Assembly: GCF_006228385.1 (NCBI RefSeq)
Contig: NZ_CP039852.1
Coordinates: 1,240,001 to 1,304,000 of the forward strand
Direction of reading: 5' to 3'
DNA length: 64,000 nt
DNA from: Salinimonas iocasae
GTDB taxonomy: Bacteria; Pseudomonadota; Gammaproteobacteria; Enterobacterales; Alteromonadaceae
The position numbers and the translations under genes are program-made. The notes beneath the pieces were generated by a model, which saw only the letters and a list, made by a program, of their open reading frames with translations, had not been told where the DNA came from and ran no database searches. Each line of letters opens with the position of its first letter. Position 1 is the first letter of the stretch. This document shows positions 20,271 through 30,268 of the stretch, in pieces.

Positions 20271-20627
20271 ATGAGCGTAGAAACATTTGTACCCAGCGAT
20301 AAAGTGGTATCACTGACCGATTCTGCCTTAAAACACTTTTCCAAAAAGCTGCAAAACAGTGATAAGAAGTGGATCCGCCTATCAACGAAAGTTAGCGGAT
20401 GTACCGGCTATGCCTACGTTATTGACTTTGCAGAGGGTCCGTCAGAAGGTGATGAAACTGTCGAAGCGGGCGAAAATGTAATGGTGGCGGTGGACAATAG
20501 CGCCGTATCTCTGATTCGTGGTACTGAAATCGATTATGTCACCGAAGGGGTGAACGGCATTATTAAATATAATAATCCTAATGTAGTCGATGAGTGTGGC
20601 TGTGGCGAAAGTTTCAATATAGGGTAA
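20271..20627 (+). CDS. sufA: A-type Fe-S carrier (SufA/HesB family)
   Basis: A-type carriers receive clusters from the scaffold and deliver them to target proteins. The 118-residue protein has the three conserved ligands: C44 in VSGCTGYAYVID and C109/C111 in DECGCGESF, the family's C-x(64)-C-x-C pattern. Family size is usual. In the canonical suf operon sufA is first; here it follows sufS by 12 bases. Whether it is closer to SufA, IscA or ErpA cannot be settled by eye; the suf context favours SufA. Confidence 0.9.
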   Translation: MSVETFVPSDKVVSLTDSALKHFSKKLQNSDKKWIRLSTKVSGCTGYAYVIDFAEGPSEGDETVEAGENVMVAVDNSAVSLIRGTEIDYVTEGVNGIIKYNNPNVVDECGCGESFNIG

Positions 20628-20633
20628 TTCACC

Positions 20634-21170
20634 ATGGCAGCTCAAAAAATGGTGGTCACAGATCGCGAATGTACTGCGCGGCTTGTGCCTGCCGGCGACA
20701 TGACAGTTATACCTGAAGGTGAGTTTGTCACTATCACTCAGGAACTGGGCGGTAACTATACAGTTACGTGGCGCGGTAATATGTATCGCATTGATGGTAC
20801 AGATGCCGATGCGATAGGGCGTCAGGCCAAAGTGCTGAACTTTCCTGAGCCAGAAGATGGCAAAATCAGCGAACAGCAGGTATGGGATGCGCTGGAAACT
20901 ATTTACGATCCCGAAATCCCGATAAACCTTGTTTCTCTCGGCCTGATTTATACGGTAAACATCGACCATGCTTCAAATACAGTAAGTATTGCCATGACCC
21001 TTACTGCACCCGGGTGTGGAATGGGACCGGTACTTGTCGGCGATGTAGAATACCGCGTTGGTATGGTGCCATTTGTAGAGAAGGTTGATGTGGATTTGGT
21101 TTTCGATCCTCCCTGGTCCAGAGAGATGATGAGTGAAGAAGCTCAACTGGAAGCCGGATTATTTTTCTAG
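20634..21170 (+). CDS. sufT: Fe-S maturation protein SufT (DUF59/MIP18-like)
   Basis: SufT proteins help Fe-S protein maturation, especially under high demand. The 178-residue protein has a family-specific N-terminal half (about 1-75, GEFVTITQELGGNYTVTWRGNMYRI) followed by a DUF59/MIP18 domain with VWDALETIYDPEIPINLVSLGLIY and the conserved Cys in MTLTAPGCGMGPVL. The FDPPWSREMMSEEAQ near the C-terminus is also characteristic. It lies six bases after the A-type carrier gene. Confidence 0.93.
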   Translation: MAAQKMVVTDRECTARLVPAGDMTVIPEGEFVTITQELGGNYTVTWRGNMYRIDGTDADAIGRQAKVLNFPEPEDGKISEQQVWDALETIYDPEIPINLVSLGLIYTVNIDHASNTVSIAMTLTAPGCGMGPVLVGDVEYRVGMVPFVEKVDVDLVFDPPWSREMMSEEAQLEAGLFF

Positions 21171-21194
21171 CAACATACGTGGAACAGTAAAACA

Positions 21195-21608
21195 ATGGAA
21201 TTACCAGATAGTCAGGAGATCGTTGAGGACCTGGCGTTTTTCGATGACTGGGAACAGCGTTATCAATATATCATCGATTTGGGCAAAGCTATCAACGGCC
21301 TGTCTGATGAGCAGAAAACCGACGACAGACTGGTTAAAGGCTGTCAAAGCTCGGTCTGGCTTATTGAGCGTATTGATAATGGCCGTATCCGGTTTGAGGT
21401 AGACAGCGACGCTGTGATTGTTCAGGGCCTGTTGGCGCTGGTGTTAGCTGCATATGATGATAAAACGCCTCAGGAAATACTGGCATTTGATATTGACGGT
21501 TATTTTGCTGAGCTGGATCTGGAACGTCACATTAGCCCGACACGGGGCAATGGCCTTCGCGCTATAGTGGCTAAAATTCAGGCTTTGGCCAAACAGTCGG
21601 TATCCTGA
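21195..21608 (+). CDS. sufE: Sulfur-transfer protein SufE
   Basis: SufE accepts the persulfide sulfur from SufS and stimulates it. The 137-residue protein has the active-site Cys at about residue 50 in the family motif RLVKGCQSSVWL and the typical C-terminal GNGLRAIVAKIQALA. It closes the locus 24 bases after sufT; no strong terminator is seen in the 149-base gap before ndk. Confidence 0.96.
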   Translation: MELPDSQEIVEDLAFFDDWEQRYQYIIDLGKAINGLSDEQKTDDRLVKGCQSSVWLIERIDNGRIRFEVDSDAVIVQGLLALVLAAYDDKTPQEILAFDIDGYFAELDLERHISPTRGNGLRAIVAKIQALAKQSVS

Positions 21609-21686
21609 TCCTACTGTCATAGGTCTTTCATGAACACCATGCTAGACTGCATTTGAATACAATACCGCGTCACGGTAAAACGCCAC

Positions 21687-21715
21687 TGGCAAATCAGGGT
21701 TTTATTGCCTATAAT
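21687..21715 (+). promoter_or_regulatory. Promoter candidate of ndk
   Basis: TATAAT at 21710-21715 is a perfect -10; TGGCAA at 21687-21692 is a poor -35 at a 17-base spacing. It lies about 43 bases before the ndk start. Confidence 0.5.
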
Positions 21716-21757
21716 TCGCGGCCAAAAATTTTTAAACGAATTATCGGAGACTAGAAC

Positions 21758-22189
21758 ATGGCGCTAGAGCGTACTTTCTCTATCATTAAGCCTGATGCGG
21801 TTGCTAAAAACGTTATCGGTGCAATCTACAATCGCTTTGAAACTGCAGGTCTGCGCATTGTTGCATCAAAAATGGTGCACCTGAGCAAAGAACAGGCTGA
21901 AGGTTTTTATGCTGAGCACAAAGAGCGTCCTTTCTTTGGCGCATTGGTTGATTTCATGACATCTGGCCCGGTAATGGTTCAGGTGCTTGAAGGCGAGAAT
22001 GCGATTGTTAAAAACCGCGAAATCATGGGTGCAACTAACCCATCTGAAGCAGCCGCTGGTACACTGCGTGCCGATTACGCTGTTTCTATCGACGAAAATG
22101 CGGTTCACGGTTCAGACGCTCCTGAATCTGCGTCACGTGAAATTGCTTATTTCTTCTCTGAAGAAGAAATTTGCCCACGTACTCGCTAA
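21758..22189 (+). CDS. ndk: Nucleoside diphosphate kinase Ndk
   Basis: Ndk transfers the gamma phosphate of ATP to nucleoside diphosphates. The 143-residue protein is collinear with E. coli Ndk: [11 protein letters not shown], the nucleotide-binding [15 protein letters not shown], and the phosphorylated His117 in [17 protein letters not shown]. It has its own -10 element upstream and a strong terminator 22 bases downstream, so it is a single-gene unit between the suf genes and rlmN. Confidence 0.99.
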   Translation: MALERTFSIIKPDAVAKNVIGAIYNRFETAGLRIVASKMVHLSKEQAEGFYAEHKERPFFGALVDFMTSGPVMVQVLEGENAIVKNREIMGATNPSEAAAGTLRADYAVSIDENAVHGSDAPESASREIAYFFSEEEICPRTR

Positions 22190-22210
22190 GCGAAAGCTGA
22201 AAAACAGATT

Positions 22211-22237
22211 AAAGGAGAGCATCAGCTCTCCTTTTTT
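22211..22237 (+). terminator. Intrinsic terminator of ndk
   Basis: The arms AAAGGAGAGC (22211-22220) and GCTCTCCTTT (22225-22234) with a 4-base loop are followed by a T-run to 22237. Confidence 0.92.
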
Positions 22238-22388
22238 GTATGGGGATTCATATCCTGGCAGCATTTCGTTGCTTTTACAGCATGGCCCGCTGTGGTAGAA
22301 TTCGCGCCCAAATTTTGTACAGGTTGATACGCGCCAGACGCGGCCCTGCACACGTTTTCACGATGTTAAAAGTAAGGTCATTTACGCT

Positions 22389-23507
22389 ATGGCAAAGACA
22401 AATCTGTTAAATCTCAATCGCGAGGGTATGCGTGCGTTTTTCAGTGAAATTGGTGAAAAACCGTTTCGCGCTGACCAGCTGATGAAATGGATTTATCACC
22501 ATGGTGTCAGCGACTTTTCTCAAATGTCGAATCTGAACAAAAATCTGCGGGCGAAACTTGAAGCTCACAGTGAAATTGTAGCGCCGGAGATTGCGTACTT
22601 TCAGGAAGCCAGCGATGGCACAATTAAATTTGTGCTGGCGCTTGAAGGCGGTCAGGAAGTGGAAAGTGTCTGGATCCCGGAAAGCGACCGGGCGACTCTG
22701 TGTGTATCTTCCCAGGTCGGCTGTGCACTGGAGTGTACGTTTTGTTCTACCGCGCAACAGGGTTTCAATCGAAATCTGACTTGTAGTGAAATCATCGGAC
22801 AGGTTTGGCGGGTTGCGACGCATCTTGGTTTATCTAATGACTCTGGTAAACGTCCTGTGACCAACGTGGTAATGATGGGAATGGGCGAGCCGCTACTTAA
22901 TCTTAAGCACGTGGTCCCTGCAATGGATATCATGCTTGATGATTATGGATTTGGTTTATCTAAGCGCAGAGTAACACTAAGTACATCGGGTGTTGTGCCA
23001 GCTCTAGATAAGCTGGGTGACATGATTGATGTCGCGCTGGCAATTTCTCTTCATGCTCCCAATGATGAGCTTCGCAATGAAATTGTACCCATCAATAAAA
23101 AATACAACATTGAAGAATTTCTTGCTGGTGTCAGACGGTACCTGAGTAAGTCAAAAGCAAATCAGGGCAGGGTGACGGTAGAATACGTCATGCTTTCACA
23201 TATTAATGACAGTACCGAACAGGCCCATGAATTAGCGAAAGTATTAAAAGATACGCCCAGTAAAATCAACCTGATCCCGTTTAATCCGTATCCGGGATCA
23301 CCGTACACTTGCTCATCAAACTCGCGTATGGATAGATTCGCCAAAGTACTCATGGAGTATGGTTTTACCGTTGTTGTACGTAAAACACGGGGCGATGATA
23401 TTGATGCGGCCTGCGGTCAATTGGTAGGTGAAGTTGCCGACCGGACAAAAAGAATGTTGAAAAAACAGATGAAGGGTGAGCAAATTTCGGTAAAAATGGC
23501 GCAATAG
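22389..23507 (+). CDS. rlmN: Dual-specificity RNA methyltransferase RlmN
   Basis: RlmN is a radical-SAM enzyme that methylates C2 of A2503 in 23S rRNA and of A37 in some tRNAs. The 372-residue protein has the radical-SAM cysteines in [19 protein letters not shown] (CxxxCxxC), [28 protein letters not shown], and the C-terminal cysteine in [13 protein letters not shown] that forms the methyl-protein intermediate. It starts the set rlmN-pilF-rodZ-ispG-hisS, the same order as in E. coli and Vibrio. Confidence 0.98.
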   Translation: MAKTNLLNLNREGMRAFFSEIGEKPFRADQLMKWIYHHGVSDFSQMSNLNKNLRAKLEAHSEIVAPEIAYFQEASDGTIKFVLALEGGQEVESVWIPESDRATLCVSSQVGCALECTFCSTAQQGFNRNLTCSEIIGQVWRVATHLGLSNDSGKRPVTNVVMMGMGEPLLNLKHVVPAMDIMLDDYGFGLSKRRVTLSTSGVVPALDKLGDMIDVALAISLHAPNDELRNEIVPINKKYNIEEFLAGVRRYLSKSKANQGRVTVEYVMLSHINDSTEQAHELAKVLKDTPSKINLIPFNPYPGSPYTCSSNSRMDRFAKVLMEYGFTVVVRKTRGDDIDAACGQLVGEVADRTKRMLKKQMKGEQISVKMAQ

Positions 23508-23547
23508 CGGATGTGAATGGAACAGACGTAATGGAGATAGTACCGAA

Positions 23548-24771
23548 ATGCGCAAAAGCCTTATAGCGTGCCTGTTTATACTTACAGGGTGTGTTAGTCA
23601 GTCTCAGCCTGGAATGTTGAGCGATAACTTCGATACGCAGGAAGCAGCGAAAACGCGAATGTCGTTGGGCCTGACCTACCTGAAAAACGGTGAGTATTCG
23701 CAGGCAAAGAAGAATCTTGATAAGGCATTGGAGTTCGGGCCTCGTATGGCGCAGGTTCATTATGCCATGGCGTACTATTACCAAACGGTAGAAGACAAGC
23801 CCCGTGCTGTAGAATTTTTTGAAAATGCCATGTCTCTGGCGCCACGTGATGCGGATATCGCCAATAGCTATGGTGCTTATCTGTGCGAACAGGGTGAGTA
23901 TGAGGAAGCGAATACCTACTTCACCCGGGCAGTTAAGAATCAGCGTTACGCGAATGCCGTTCTTACCTACGAAAATATGGGTATATGTGCCAGTCAGCGC
24001 GGGTTTCATGATGATGCAATAAACTATTTCAACGATGCGTTAAATCACCAGCCATCACGTACTAAAACACTATATTTGCTGACCCAGGAATATGTCGCCA
24101 CGCAGCGCTGGGCTGAAGCAGCAGAGACGCTTAAGCGCTATGAAAAGGTATCTCGCATTAGCCCTGATTCATTATGGCTGGCTGTTGAAATTGCCCGTGG
24201 ACAAAAAGATTTAGAAAGTCAGCGTGCTTATGGCGAGATGTTGCTAAGCATGTTTCCGGACAGCGAGCAGGCAAGCCAGTATGAAGCAATCCGTACTGAT
24301 CGGCCGGTGTTAAAACGCACCCGGAAAGCTAAAGTAGTGGCTACGCCGTCACCATCAGCGCCATCAGAACAGTCAGAAAAGTTGCCGCAGGATGAAGAGC
24401 AGGTAGTTGAGCAGCAGGTTAATAGTACTGAGCCTGCAAAAGTCTCAGAAACATCAGAAGCGTCAGAAACAAGGCTGGCCGACACTAACAATCAGCCAGA
24501 AAAAGAAGCAACGATATCAGAAACACCGGAATCTGAGGTTATCTCGAACTCAGCATCCGAAGAAGTGTCCGAGGCGCAGACGGATACTGCGTCATCGTCT
24601 CAACAGAAGCGGTACCATGTTGTTCAGGCTTCAGAGAACCTGTACCGTTTATCTGTAAAGTATAATATTAAAATGTCGACACTTCTTAAATGGAACCAAC
24701 TAACGGACAGTGATTTGCTGGAGGCGGGAACCCGTTTGTGGCTGGTTCCACCAGAGCAACAAACTAACTAG
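23548..24771 (+). CDS. pilF: PilF/PilW type IV pilus lipoprotein fused to LysM
   Basis: PilF (PilW) is an outer-membrane lipoprotein that helps assemble the type IV pilus secretin. The 407-residue protein has a lipoprotein signal with lipobox ILTGC (Cys15), TPR repeats at about residues 35-245, then a Ser/Glu/Thr-rich disordered linker (about 255-350) and a LysM peptidoglycan-binding domain at the C-terminus (YHVVQASENLYRLSVKYNIKM to LWLVPP). Ordinary PilF is only about 250 residues and has no LysM. No frame break is present, so the fusion is intact. It is immediately upstream of rodZ. Confidence 0.88.
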   Translation: MRKSLIACLFILTGCVSQSQPGMLSDNFDTQEAAKTRMSLGLTYLKNGEYSQAKKNLDKALEFGPRMAQVHYAMAYYYQTVEDKPRAVEFFENAMSLAPRDADIANSYGAYLCEQGEYEEANTYFTRAVKNQRYANAVLTYENMGICASQRGFHDDAINYFNDALNHQPSRTKTLYLLTQEYVATQRWAEAAETLKRYEKVSRISPDSLWLAVEIARGQKDLESQRAYGEMLLSMFPDSEQASQYEAIRTDRPVLKRTRKAKVVATPSPSAPSEQSEKLPQDEEQVVEQQVNSTEPAKVSETSEASETRLADTNNQPEKEATISETPESEVISNSASEEVSEAQTDTASSSQQKRYHVVQASENLYRLSVKYNIKMSTLLKWNQLTDSDLLEAGTRLWLVPPEQQTN

Positions 24772-24779
24772 GTAGTTGA

Positions 24780-25835
24780 ATGAATTCAGAAGATGTACAT
24801 CACGACACTACAGCGAATGAGCAACGTGAGCCGTCAGTGTCCTCGCCAGGAGCTATGCTCAGGCAGGCTCGAGAGCAGCAGGGGCTAAGCCAACAGGATA
24901 TTGCGGATAAAATTTTCGTGAAGGTCAATACGGTCGATAGTATTGAGAACGATAAAATCGATCAGACTATGTCGGTCACCTTTACCAAAGGCTACGTTCG
25001 CAATTATGCCAAGCACCTGGGGCTTGATGCTGACAGAGTCATCAGTGCTTTTGAAAGCACCCATACCAATCCAGAGTCACCAGCGCGCCTTCAGAGCTTT
25101 TCTCAAAAAGTCGCTAAGCAGGCGCATGATGATCGCTGGATGATGGTGACGTATGGTATTTTATTCTTGCTCGTTGCCGGGGTGGTAATCTGGTGGTATC
25201 AACAGGACGATAGTGTCGTGGATGATACAGCGACCACCGCCGGTGAAACCATCGAAAGCTCAGAGCGTGCTTCTGCCGTTACGGCCTCCCCACGTACAGA
25301 TGCCGAACCTGATGTAGAGGAAAGTCAGCCACAGAGTCTTTCACAAACCCGTCAGGATAATGAGGCGGAAGCATCACCGGTTCAAACACAAACAGCTGCG
25401 CAGCCATCGACGAATGCACGTGCTACTACGGGCGGTCAGGAACAGGCAGGCAGCCTGCAAGCCGATACTGCTCAAGAGCGTGTTGCTGAAGATGATGATT
25501 CACCGTCTGAGAGTGACATAGCGCAAGTTGGTGACGCATCAGCCGAGCAGACAGCGAACGAGGCTTCACAATCTCCGGCAAGCGCTGATACAGCGAAGAT
25601 GACGTTTACATTTGGTGAAGACTGTTGGGTCAATATTGAAGATGCCAATGGTGAGACCATTGCTACCGGTATTAAGCGCGAGGGGCGGGTAATGTCAGTA
25701 TCCGGTCAACCGCCAATCAGTGTTACTTTAGGCGCGCCTGACAACGTGGCTGTTACCTTAAACGGCACCAGCGTTGATATATCAGACTATCAGAATGGTC
25801 GTACAGCGCGCTTTACCTTACCATTGCAGGAATAA
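24780..25835 (+). CDS. rodZ: Cytoskeleton protein RodZ
   Basis: RodZ links MreB filaments to the cell-wall elongation machinery. The 351-residue protein has an N-terminal helix-turn-helix of the XRE type (about 25-100, [22 protein letters not shown]), one membrane helix at about 122-140, an acidic low-complexity periplasmic linker rich in Ala/Ser/Thr/Gln/Glu, and a C-terminal DUF4115 beta-domain ([17 protein letters not shown]). Layout and length agree with RodZ. It is 8 bases after pilF and 2 bases before ispG. Confidence 0.96.
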   Translation: MNSEDVHHDTTANEQREPSVSSPGAMLRQAREQQGLSQQDIADKIFVKVNTVDSIENDKIDQTMSVTFTKGYVRNYAKHLGLDADRVISAFESTHTNPESPARLQSFSQKVAKQAHDDRWMMVTYGILFLLVAGVVIWWYQQDDSVVDDTATTAGETIESSERASAVTASPRTDAEPDVEESQPQSLSQTRQDNEAEASPVQTQTAAQPSTNARATTGGQEQAGSLQADTAQERVAEDDDSPSESDIAQVGDASAEQTANEASQSPASADTAKMTFTFGEDCWVNIEDANGETIATGIKREGRVMSVSGQPPISVTLGAPDNVAVTLNGTSVDISDYQNGRTARFTLPLQE

Positions 25836-25837
25836 TC

Positions 25838-26959
25838 ATGTTTGCAGAAAGTCCGATCAAACGCAGAAAATCTACCCGGATTCATGTAGGGAGCGTTCCA
25901 ATCGGTGACGGTGCGCCCATTGCTGTGCAGTCTATGACAAATACTCAAACTACGGATGTAGACGCCACAGTTGCTCAGATAAATCGTATAGCCGCAGTGG
26001 GTGGCGAGATTGTCAGGGTTTCCGTACCGACCATGGATGCTGCGGAGGCATTTAAACAAATTCGCAGTCAGGTCAGCGTGCCGCTGGTGGCTGATATTCA
26101 TTTTGATTATCGTATTGCATTGAAGGTTGCTGAATACGGCGTAGATTGTCTGCGCATTAATCCGGGCAACATCGGCAATATGGATCGCATCCGCTCAGTA
26201 GTAGATTGTGCCAAAGACAAAAATATTCCCATACGGATTGGGGTTAACGGCGGCTCGCTGGAAAAGGATTTACAGGAAAAGTATGGGGAACCCACCCCCG
26301 ATGCGTTGGTTGAGTCAGCCATGCGTCACGTGGATATTCTGGACAAACTTAACTTTGACCAGTTTAAAGTCAGTGTTAAGGCCTCTGATGTGTTTCTGGC
26401 GGTAGGCGCTTATCGCGGCCTGGCACAAAAAATCGATCAGCCGCTTCACCTTGGCATTACTGAAGCCGGTGGTTTACGTGCCGGTTCGGTGAAAAGTGCT
26501 GTTGGCCTGGGCATGCTGCTGGCTGAAGGTATTGGTGATACGCTTCGTGTATCACTGGCTGCCGACCCCGTCGAAGAAATTAAAGTTGGTTTCGATATCC
26601 TTAAGTCGCTGCGTATTCGGTCTCGCGGTATTAACTTTATCGCCTGCCCGAGTTGTTCACGACAGGAGTTCGATGTCATTGCCACGGTCAACGCGTTGGA
26701 GCAACGCCTTGAAGATATTCTGACCCCCATGGACGTGTCGATTATCGGCTGTGTTGTGAACGGGCCGGGCGAAGCAGAAGTTTCGGACCTCGGATTAACC
26801 GGTGCGCGCAACATGAGCGGATTTTATGAAGACGGTAAGCGACAGAAAGAGCGCCTGAAAAACGACGAGTTAGTTGATCAGCTTGAGCGCCGGATTCGTG
26901 CTAAAGCCAGTCAGATGGACAGTGCGCAGAAAATCGCCGTATCGGTGCAAGACGACTAA
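25838..26959 (+). CDS. ispG: 4-hydroxy-3-methylbut-2-enyl diphosphate synthase IspG
   Basis: IspG converts methylerythritol cyclodiphosphate to HMBPP in the non-mevalonate isoprenoid pathway and carries a [4Fe-4S] cluster. The 373-residue protein has [42 protein letters not shown] and the cluster cysteines in [14 protein letters not shown] plus [12 protein letters not shown]. Length equals that of E. coli IspG. It is coupled to rodZ and followed by a hairpin that also holds the hisS promoter. Confidence 0.98.
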   Translation: MFAESPIKRRKSTRIHVGSVPIGDGAPIAVQSMTNTQTTDVDATVAQINRIAAVGGEIVRVSVPTMDAAEAFKQIRSQVSVPLVADIHFDYRIALKVAEYGVDCLRINPGNIGNMDRIRSVVDCAKDKNIPIRIGVNGGSLEKDLQEKYGEPTPDALVESAMRHVDILDKLNFDQFKVSVKASDVFLAVGAYRGLAQKIDQPLHLGITEAGGLRAGSVKSAVGLGMLLAEGIGDTLRVSLAADPVEEIKVGFDILKSLRIRSRGINFIACPSCSRQEFDVIATVNALEQRLEDILTPMDVSIIGCVVNGPGEAEVSDLGLTGARNMSGFYEDGKRQKERLKNDELVDQLERRIRAKASQMDSAQKIAVSVQDD

Positions 26960-26969
26960 CAGGCAACGA

Positions 26970-27009
26970 TTGTTGTTTGTATGCAAAGCCCCTATAATGC
27001 GGGGCTTTT
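26970..27009 (+). promoter_or_regulatory. Overlapping ispG terminator and hisS promoter
   Basis: The arms AAAGCCCC (26985-26992) and GGGGCTTT (27001-27008) form a hairpin followed by T/A-rich bases, a plausible terminator for ispG. Its 8-base loop contains a perfect -10, TATAAT (26993-26998), and TTGTTG (26970-26975) lies 17 bases upstream as a -35. The same DNA seems to end one transcript and start the next. Confidence 0.6.
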
Positions 27010-27035
27010 ATTTATCAGCAGTATGAGATTTTCAG

Positions 27036-28313
27036 GTGGCTAAAACAATACAGGCTATTCGCGGCATGAACGATTGCCTGCCAGAGGTTTCCGGTATCTG
27101 GCAGCAGGTAGAATCGACGTTACGACAGGTGGTAGCCAGCTATGGTTATCAGGAGATTCGTACGCCCATCGTAGAAAGCACCGATTTATTCAAACGCTCG
27201 ATTGGTGAAGTTACCGATATCGTCGAAAAAGAAATGTATACCTTTGAGGATCGCAATGGTGACAGCCTTACTTTGCGTCCTGAAGGAACCGCCAGTTGTG
27301 TGAGAGCCGGTAATGAGCATGGCTTACTGTACAATCAGCAACAACGTCTGTGGTACATGGGACCTATGTTCCGCCATGAGCGGCCGCAAAAAGGCAGATA
27401 CCGCCAGTTTCATCAGTTCGGAGTAGAAGCTTACGGACTGGACGGACCGGACATTGATGTGGAAGTCATTCTGCTCAGTGCTCGTCTGTGGAAGGCGTTC
27501 GGTATAAGCAATCACGTTAAGCTACAAATCAATTCATTAGGCTCCAATGGAGCACGTCAGGCGTATCGCGAAGCGCTGATTGCATTTTTGACAGCACGAT
27601 CCGACCAGCTGGATGAAGATTCCAGACGCAGAATGACATCCAACCCCCTGCGTGTACTTGACAGTAAGAATCCGGATGTTCAGAAAGCACTGGAAGGCGC
27701 GCCGTCCCTGCTTGATCATTTGGATGACGCGTCGGCAGAACATTTTTCACTTTTATGTGAACGATTAACGCAGGCTGGTATCGAATATGAGGTTAATCCA
27801 AGGCTGGTTCGCGGCCTGGACTATTACAATCGCACAGTGTTTGAATGGGTAACTGACAGCCTGGGGTCTCAGGGGACAGTATGCGCCGGAGGACGTTATG
27901 ATGGCCTGGTGGAGCAACTTGGTGGTAAAGCAACACCTGCGGTAGGCTTCGCTATGGGTATGGAGCGTTTGGTGCTGCTTTTGACCACGCTTGATGCCCA
28001 GCAACAGACGCCAGCCAGTGCTGATATCTATGTTACCGCGCTGGGCGATGAAGCAGCAGCATATGCAATGAAAGTCTCGGAGCAGTTGCGTGATGCCATA
28101 CCTGATTGCCGGGTGACCACCCACTGCGGTGGCGGCAACATGAAAAAGCAATTAAAGCGTGCTGATAAAACCGGTGCGCAGCTAGCGCTGATTTTGGGTT
28201 CAGATGAAGCGCTGAACAGTCAGGTCACGATTAAACCGTTGCGCAGTCAGCAGGAGCAGGTCACCATAGCACTGGACGATCTACCCGGCACACTGACAAC
28301 GATGATGGAATAA
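27036..28313 (+). CDS. hisS: Histidyl-tRNA synthetase HisS
   Basis: HisS charges tRNA-His. The 425-residue class II synthetase has motif 1 and 2 features ([59 protein letters not shown]), the histidine-specific loop [15 protein letters not shown] and [13 protein letters not shown], and the C-terminal anticodon domain. It begins with GTG at 27036. Length is as in E. coli (424). It heads the hisS-yfgM-bamB unit. Confidence 0.98.
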   Translation: MAKTIQAIRGMNDCLPEVSGIWQQVESTLRQVVASYGYQEIRTPIVESTDLFKRSIGEVTDIVEKEMYTFEDRNGDSLTLRPEGTASCVRAGNEHGLLYNQQQRLWYMGPMFRHERPQKGRYRQFHQFGVEAYGLDGPDIDVEVILLSARLWKAFGISNHVKLQINSLGSNGARQAYREALIAFLTARSDQLDEDSRRRMTSNPLRVLDSKNPDVQKALEGAPSLLDHLDDASAEHFSLLCERLTQAGIEYEVNPRLVRGLDYYNRTVFEWVTDSLGSQGTVCAGGRYDGLVEQLGGKATPAVGFAMGMERLVLLLTTLDAQQQTPASADIYVTALGDEAAAYAMKVSEQLRDAIPDCRVTTHCGGGNMKKQLKRADKTGAQLALILGSDEALNSQVTIKPLRSQQEQVTIALDDLPGTLTTMME

Positions 28314-28353
28314 AAAGTGTCGAACGAATAGGCACAGACAGTAGAGGTTGGTA

Positions 28354-28974
28354 ATGGAAAAGTTCGCTACAGAAGAACAACAAGTCGAGGCGATAAAACA
28401 GTTTTGGAAAGACAACGGTACGGCCATCATCATCGGTGCTGTGCTAGGTCTTGGCGGTCTCTGGGGCTGGCGCTATTACAGCGAAAGCCAGCTGGATGCT
28501 AAAGCGAAAGCGTCAGCAGAATATCAGGCGGTTGTTGAGACAGCCACTGAAGAGGGCGGTATTGATAATATCAGTAAGTTCGCACAGGCGAACCCGGATA
28601 ACGGGTATGGCAATATTGCCGCTTTAATCGCGTCACGCCAGCTTGTTGAAAAAGGTGATCTCGAAGGTGCAGCAGCACAGCTTAAGCTGGTGATGGAACG
28701 CACCGAGGACACAGAACTGAAATCGTTATCAGCAGTGCGTCTTGCACGCCTGCAGATTGAAATGGATGCAGCAGATAAAGCACTGGCAACGCTCGATGGT
28801 ATTGATAGCGAGTCCTTTGCGGCTTTGGTTGCAGAGGTTCGTGGTGATGCATTTGTCAAAAAAGGTCAGGCGGACGATGCACGTATGGCTTATACCAAGG
28901 CATTAGAAAGCGATACTGCTAACCAGCTGGTAAAAATGAAGCTGGATAATTTATCTGTAGCCACAGGCTCGTAA
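28354..28974 (+). CDS. yfgM: Ancillary SecYEG translocon subunit YfgM
   Basis: YfgM is an inner-membrane protein that works with PpiD at the SecYEG exit. The 206-residue protein starts MEKFATEEQQVEAIKQFWKDNG, has one membrane helix at about residues 24-40 (IIIGAVLGLGGLWGWRYY) and a TPR-like periplasmic domain. I start it at ATG 28354, with AGAGGT upstream; an upstream TTG at 28348 adds two residues. It stands between hisS and bamB as in E. coli, and its partner ppiD is at 60009. Confidence 0.95.
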   Translation: MEKFATEEQQVEAIKQFWKDNGTAIIIGAVLGLGGLWGWRYYSESQLDAKAKASAEYQAVVETATEEGGIDNISKFAQANPDNGYGNIAALIASRQLVEKGDLEGAAAQLKLVMERTEDTELKSLSAVRLARLQIEMDAADKALATLDGIDSESFAALVAEVRGDAFVKKGQADDARMAYTKALESDTANQLVKMKLDNLSVATGS

Positions 28975-28993
28975 CGTCCAAGAGGTAGCTGAT

Positions 28994-30268
28994 TTGTCTC
29001 AAGTAACACACGGTCAATTGCGCCGCGTATCCAAAGCGTTGGGCCTGAGCCTTGCGCTATCCGTCACACTTACCGGCTGTACGACAGTATCTAACTGGTT
29101 TGCTGATGATGAAGAAATCGAAATTCGTACACTTAAGCCCATTGAAGCGAAGTTTCAGCCAGAAATAGTATGGGAAACATCCGTAGGTGACGGTGTTGGC
29201 GATTACTTTTCCCGCCTGCGCCCGGTGACTGATGGCGAAACAGTATACATGGCCAGTCGTCACGGTGAGGTTGCCGCACTGGATGTGGAAACCGGCGATG
29301 AACGCTGGGAAAAAGACTTTGCTTCATACAGTGATGACAGCATGCTTAGCGGGCTTACCCAACTTTGGGAATCTGGTAAATCTGCGCGTATTGGCGGTCT
29401 GACTCTTGAGGGCGACGTTTTATACATGGGCACGGAAAATGGTTCGGTGCTGGCTCTAAACAGTAAAGACGGGAGTCTTCTGTGGAGTGCGTCCGTAGCA
29501 GGTGAGATTCTGGCACCGCCAGCGGTAGCCGAAAATATTCTGGTCGTTAATACCGGTGCGGGCACGCTCTATGCGCTTGACGCTGAAACGGGCGAGCAAC
29601 TTTGGTTTAATGAAGCCGATGTTCCGCCGCTGAGTCTGCGCGGTATCTCTGCTCCGGTGGCTGCCAATGGCGGTACGCTGGTTGGTACACCCACCGGCAA
29701 AGTACAGGTAAATGTACTCGATTCGGGAATGATTGCGTGGGAGACCGCCATTACTACACCTTCTGGTGCGACGGAACTTGAGCGTATCGTTGATGTGGAT
29801 GTTACGCCTGTATTGTACGGTGGTATTGTTTACGCCATTTCTTACAATGGCACACTGGCTGCGGTAGAGTTACGAAGCGGTCGGGTTATCTGGAAGCGTG
29901 AGTACAGCTCTTACCGCGATCTGTCGATGGACGGTAATCAGCTTTTCCTGGTTGACAAAAACTCTACCGTATATGGCCTTGATCGCCGTAATGGTGTTGA
30001 GTTGTGGTCGCAAAGTACTCTGAAACGCCGTAATTTGACAGAAGCGCAGCCTGTTGGCGACCATCTTGTGGTAGGTGACCGCTGGGGGTATCTGCACTGG
30101 CTGGAGAAAGATTCCGGTACCATCGTGGCGCGCTATGACTTAGGCGGTGATGATGAAGACGAGTCTGTTTATGTCTCACCCATTAAAGTTGGTGATAATA
30201 TTATTGCGGTGACGGAAGACGGCACGATTGCAATGCTTACCAGCGGGCCCACAGAGACTGCTGACTAA
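28994..30268 (+). CDS. bamB: Outer membrane assembly lipoprotein BamB
   Basis: BamB is a beta-propeller lipoprotein of the BAM complex that inserts outer-membrane proteins. The 424-residue product has a lipoprotein signal ending LTGC, then PQQ-like propeller repeats (for example VAALDVETGDERWEKDF, VLALNSKDGSLLW, LYALDAETGEQLW). The start is a TTG at 28994 supported by AGAGGTAG at 28981-28988; no ATG or GTG precedes the signal in frame. It is 19 bases after yfgM and is followed by the der promoter region. Confidence 0.95.
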   Translation: MSQVTHGQLRRVSKALGLSLALSVTLTGCTTVSNWFADDEEIEIRTLKPIEAKFQPEIVWETSVGDGVGDYFSRLRPVTDGETVYMASRHGEVAALDVETGDERWEKDFASYSDDSMLSGLTQLWESGKSARIGGLTLEGDVLYMGTENGSVLALNSKDGSLLWSASVAGEILAPPAVAENILVVNTGAGTLYALDAETGEQLWFNEADVPPLSLRGISAPVAANGGTLVGTPTGKVQVNVLDSGMIAWETAITTPSGATELERIVDVDVTPVLYGGIVYAISYNGTLAAVELRSGRVIWKREYSSYRDLSMDGNQLFLVDKNSTVYGLDRRNGVELWSQSTLKRRNLTEAQPVGDHLVVGDRWGYLHWLEKDSGTIVARYDLGGDDEDESVYVSPIKVGDNIIAVTEDGTIAMLTSGPTETAD

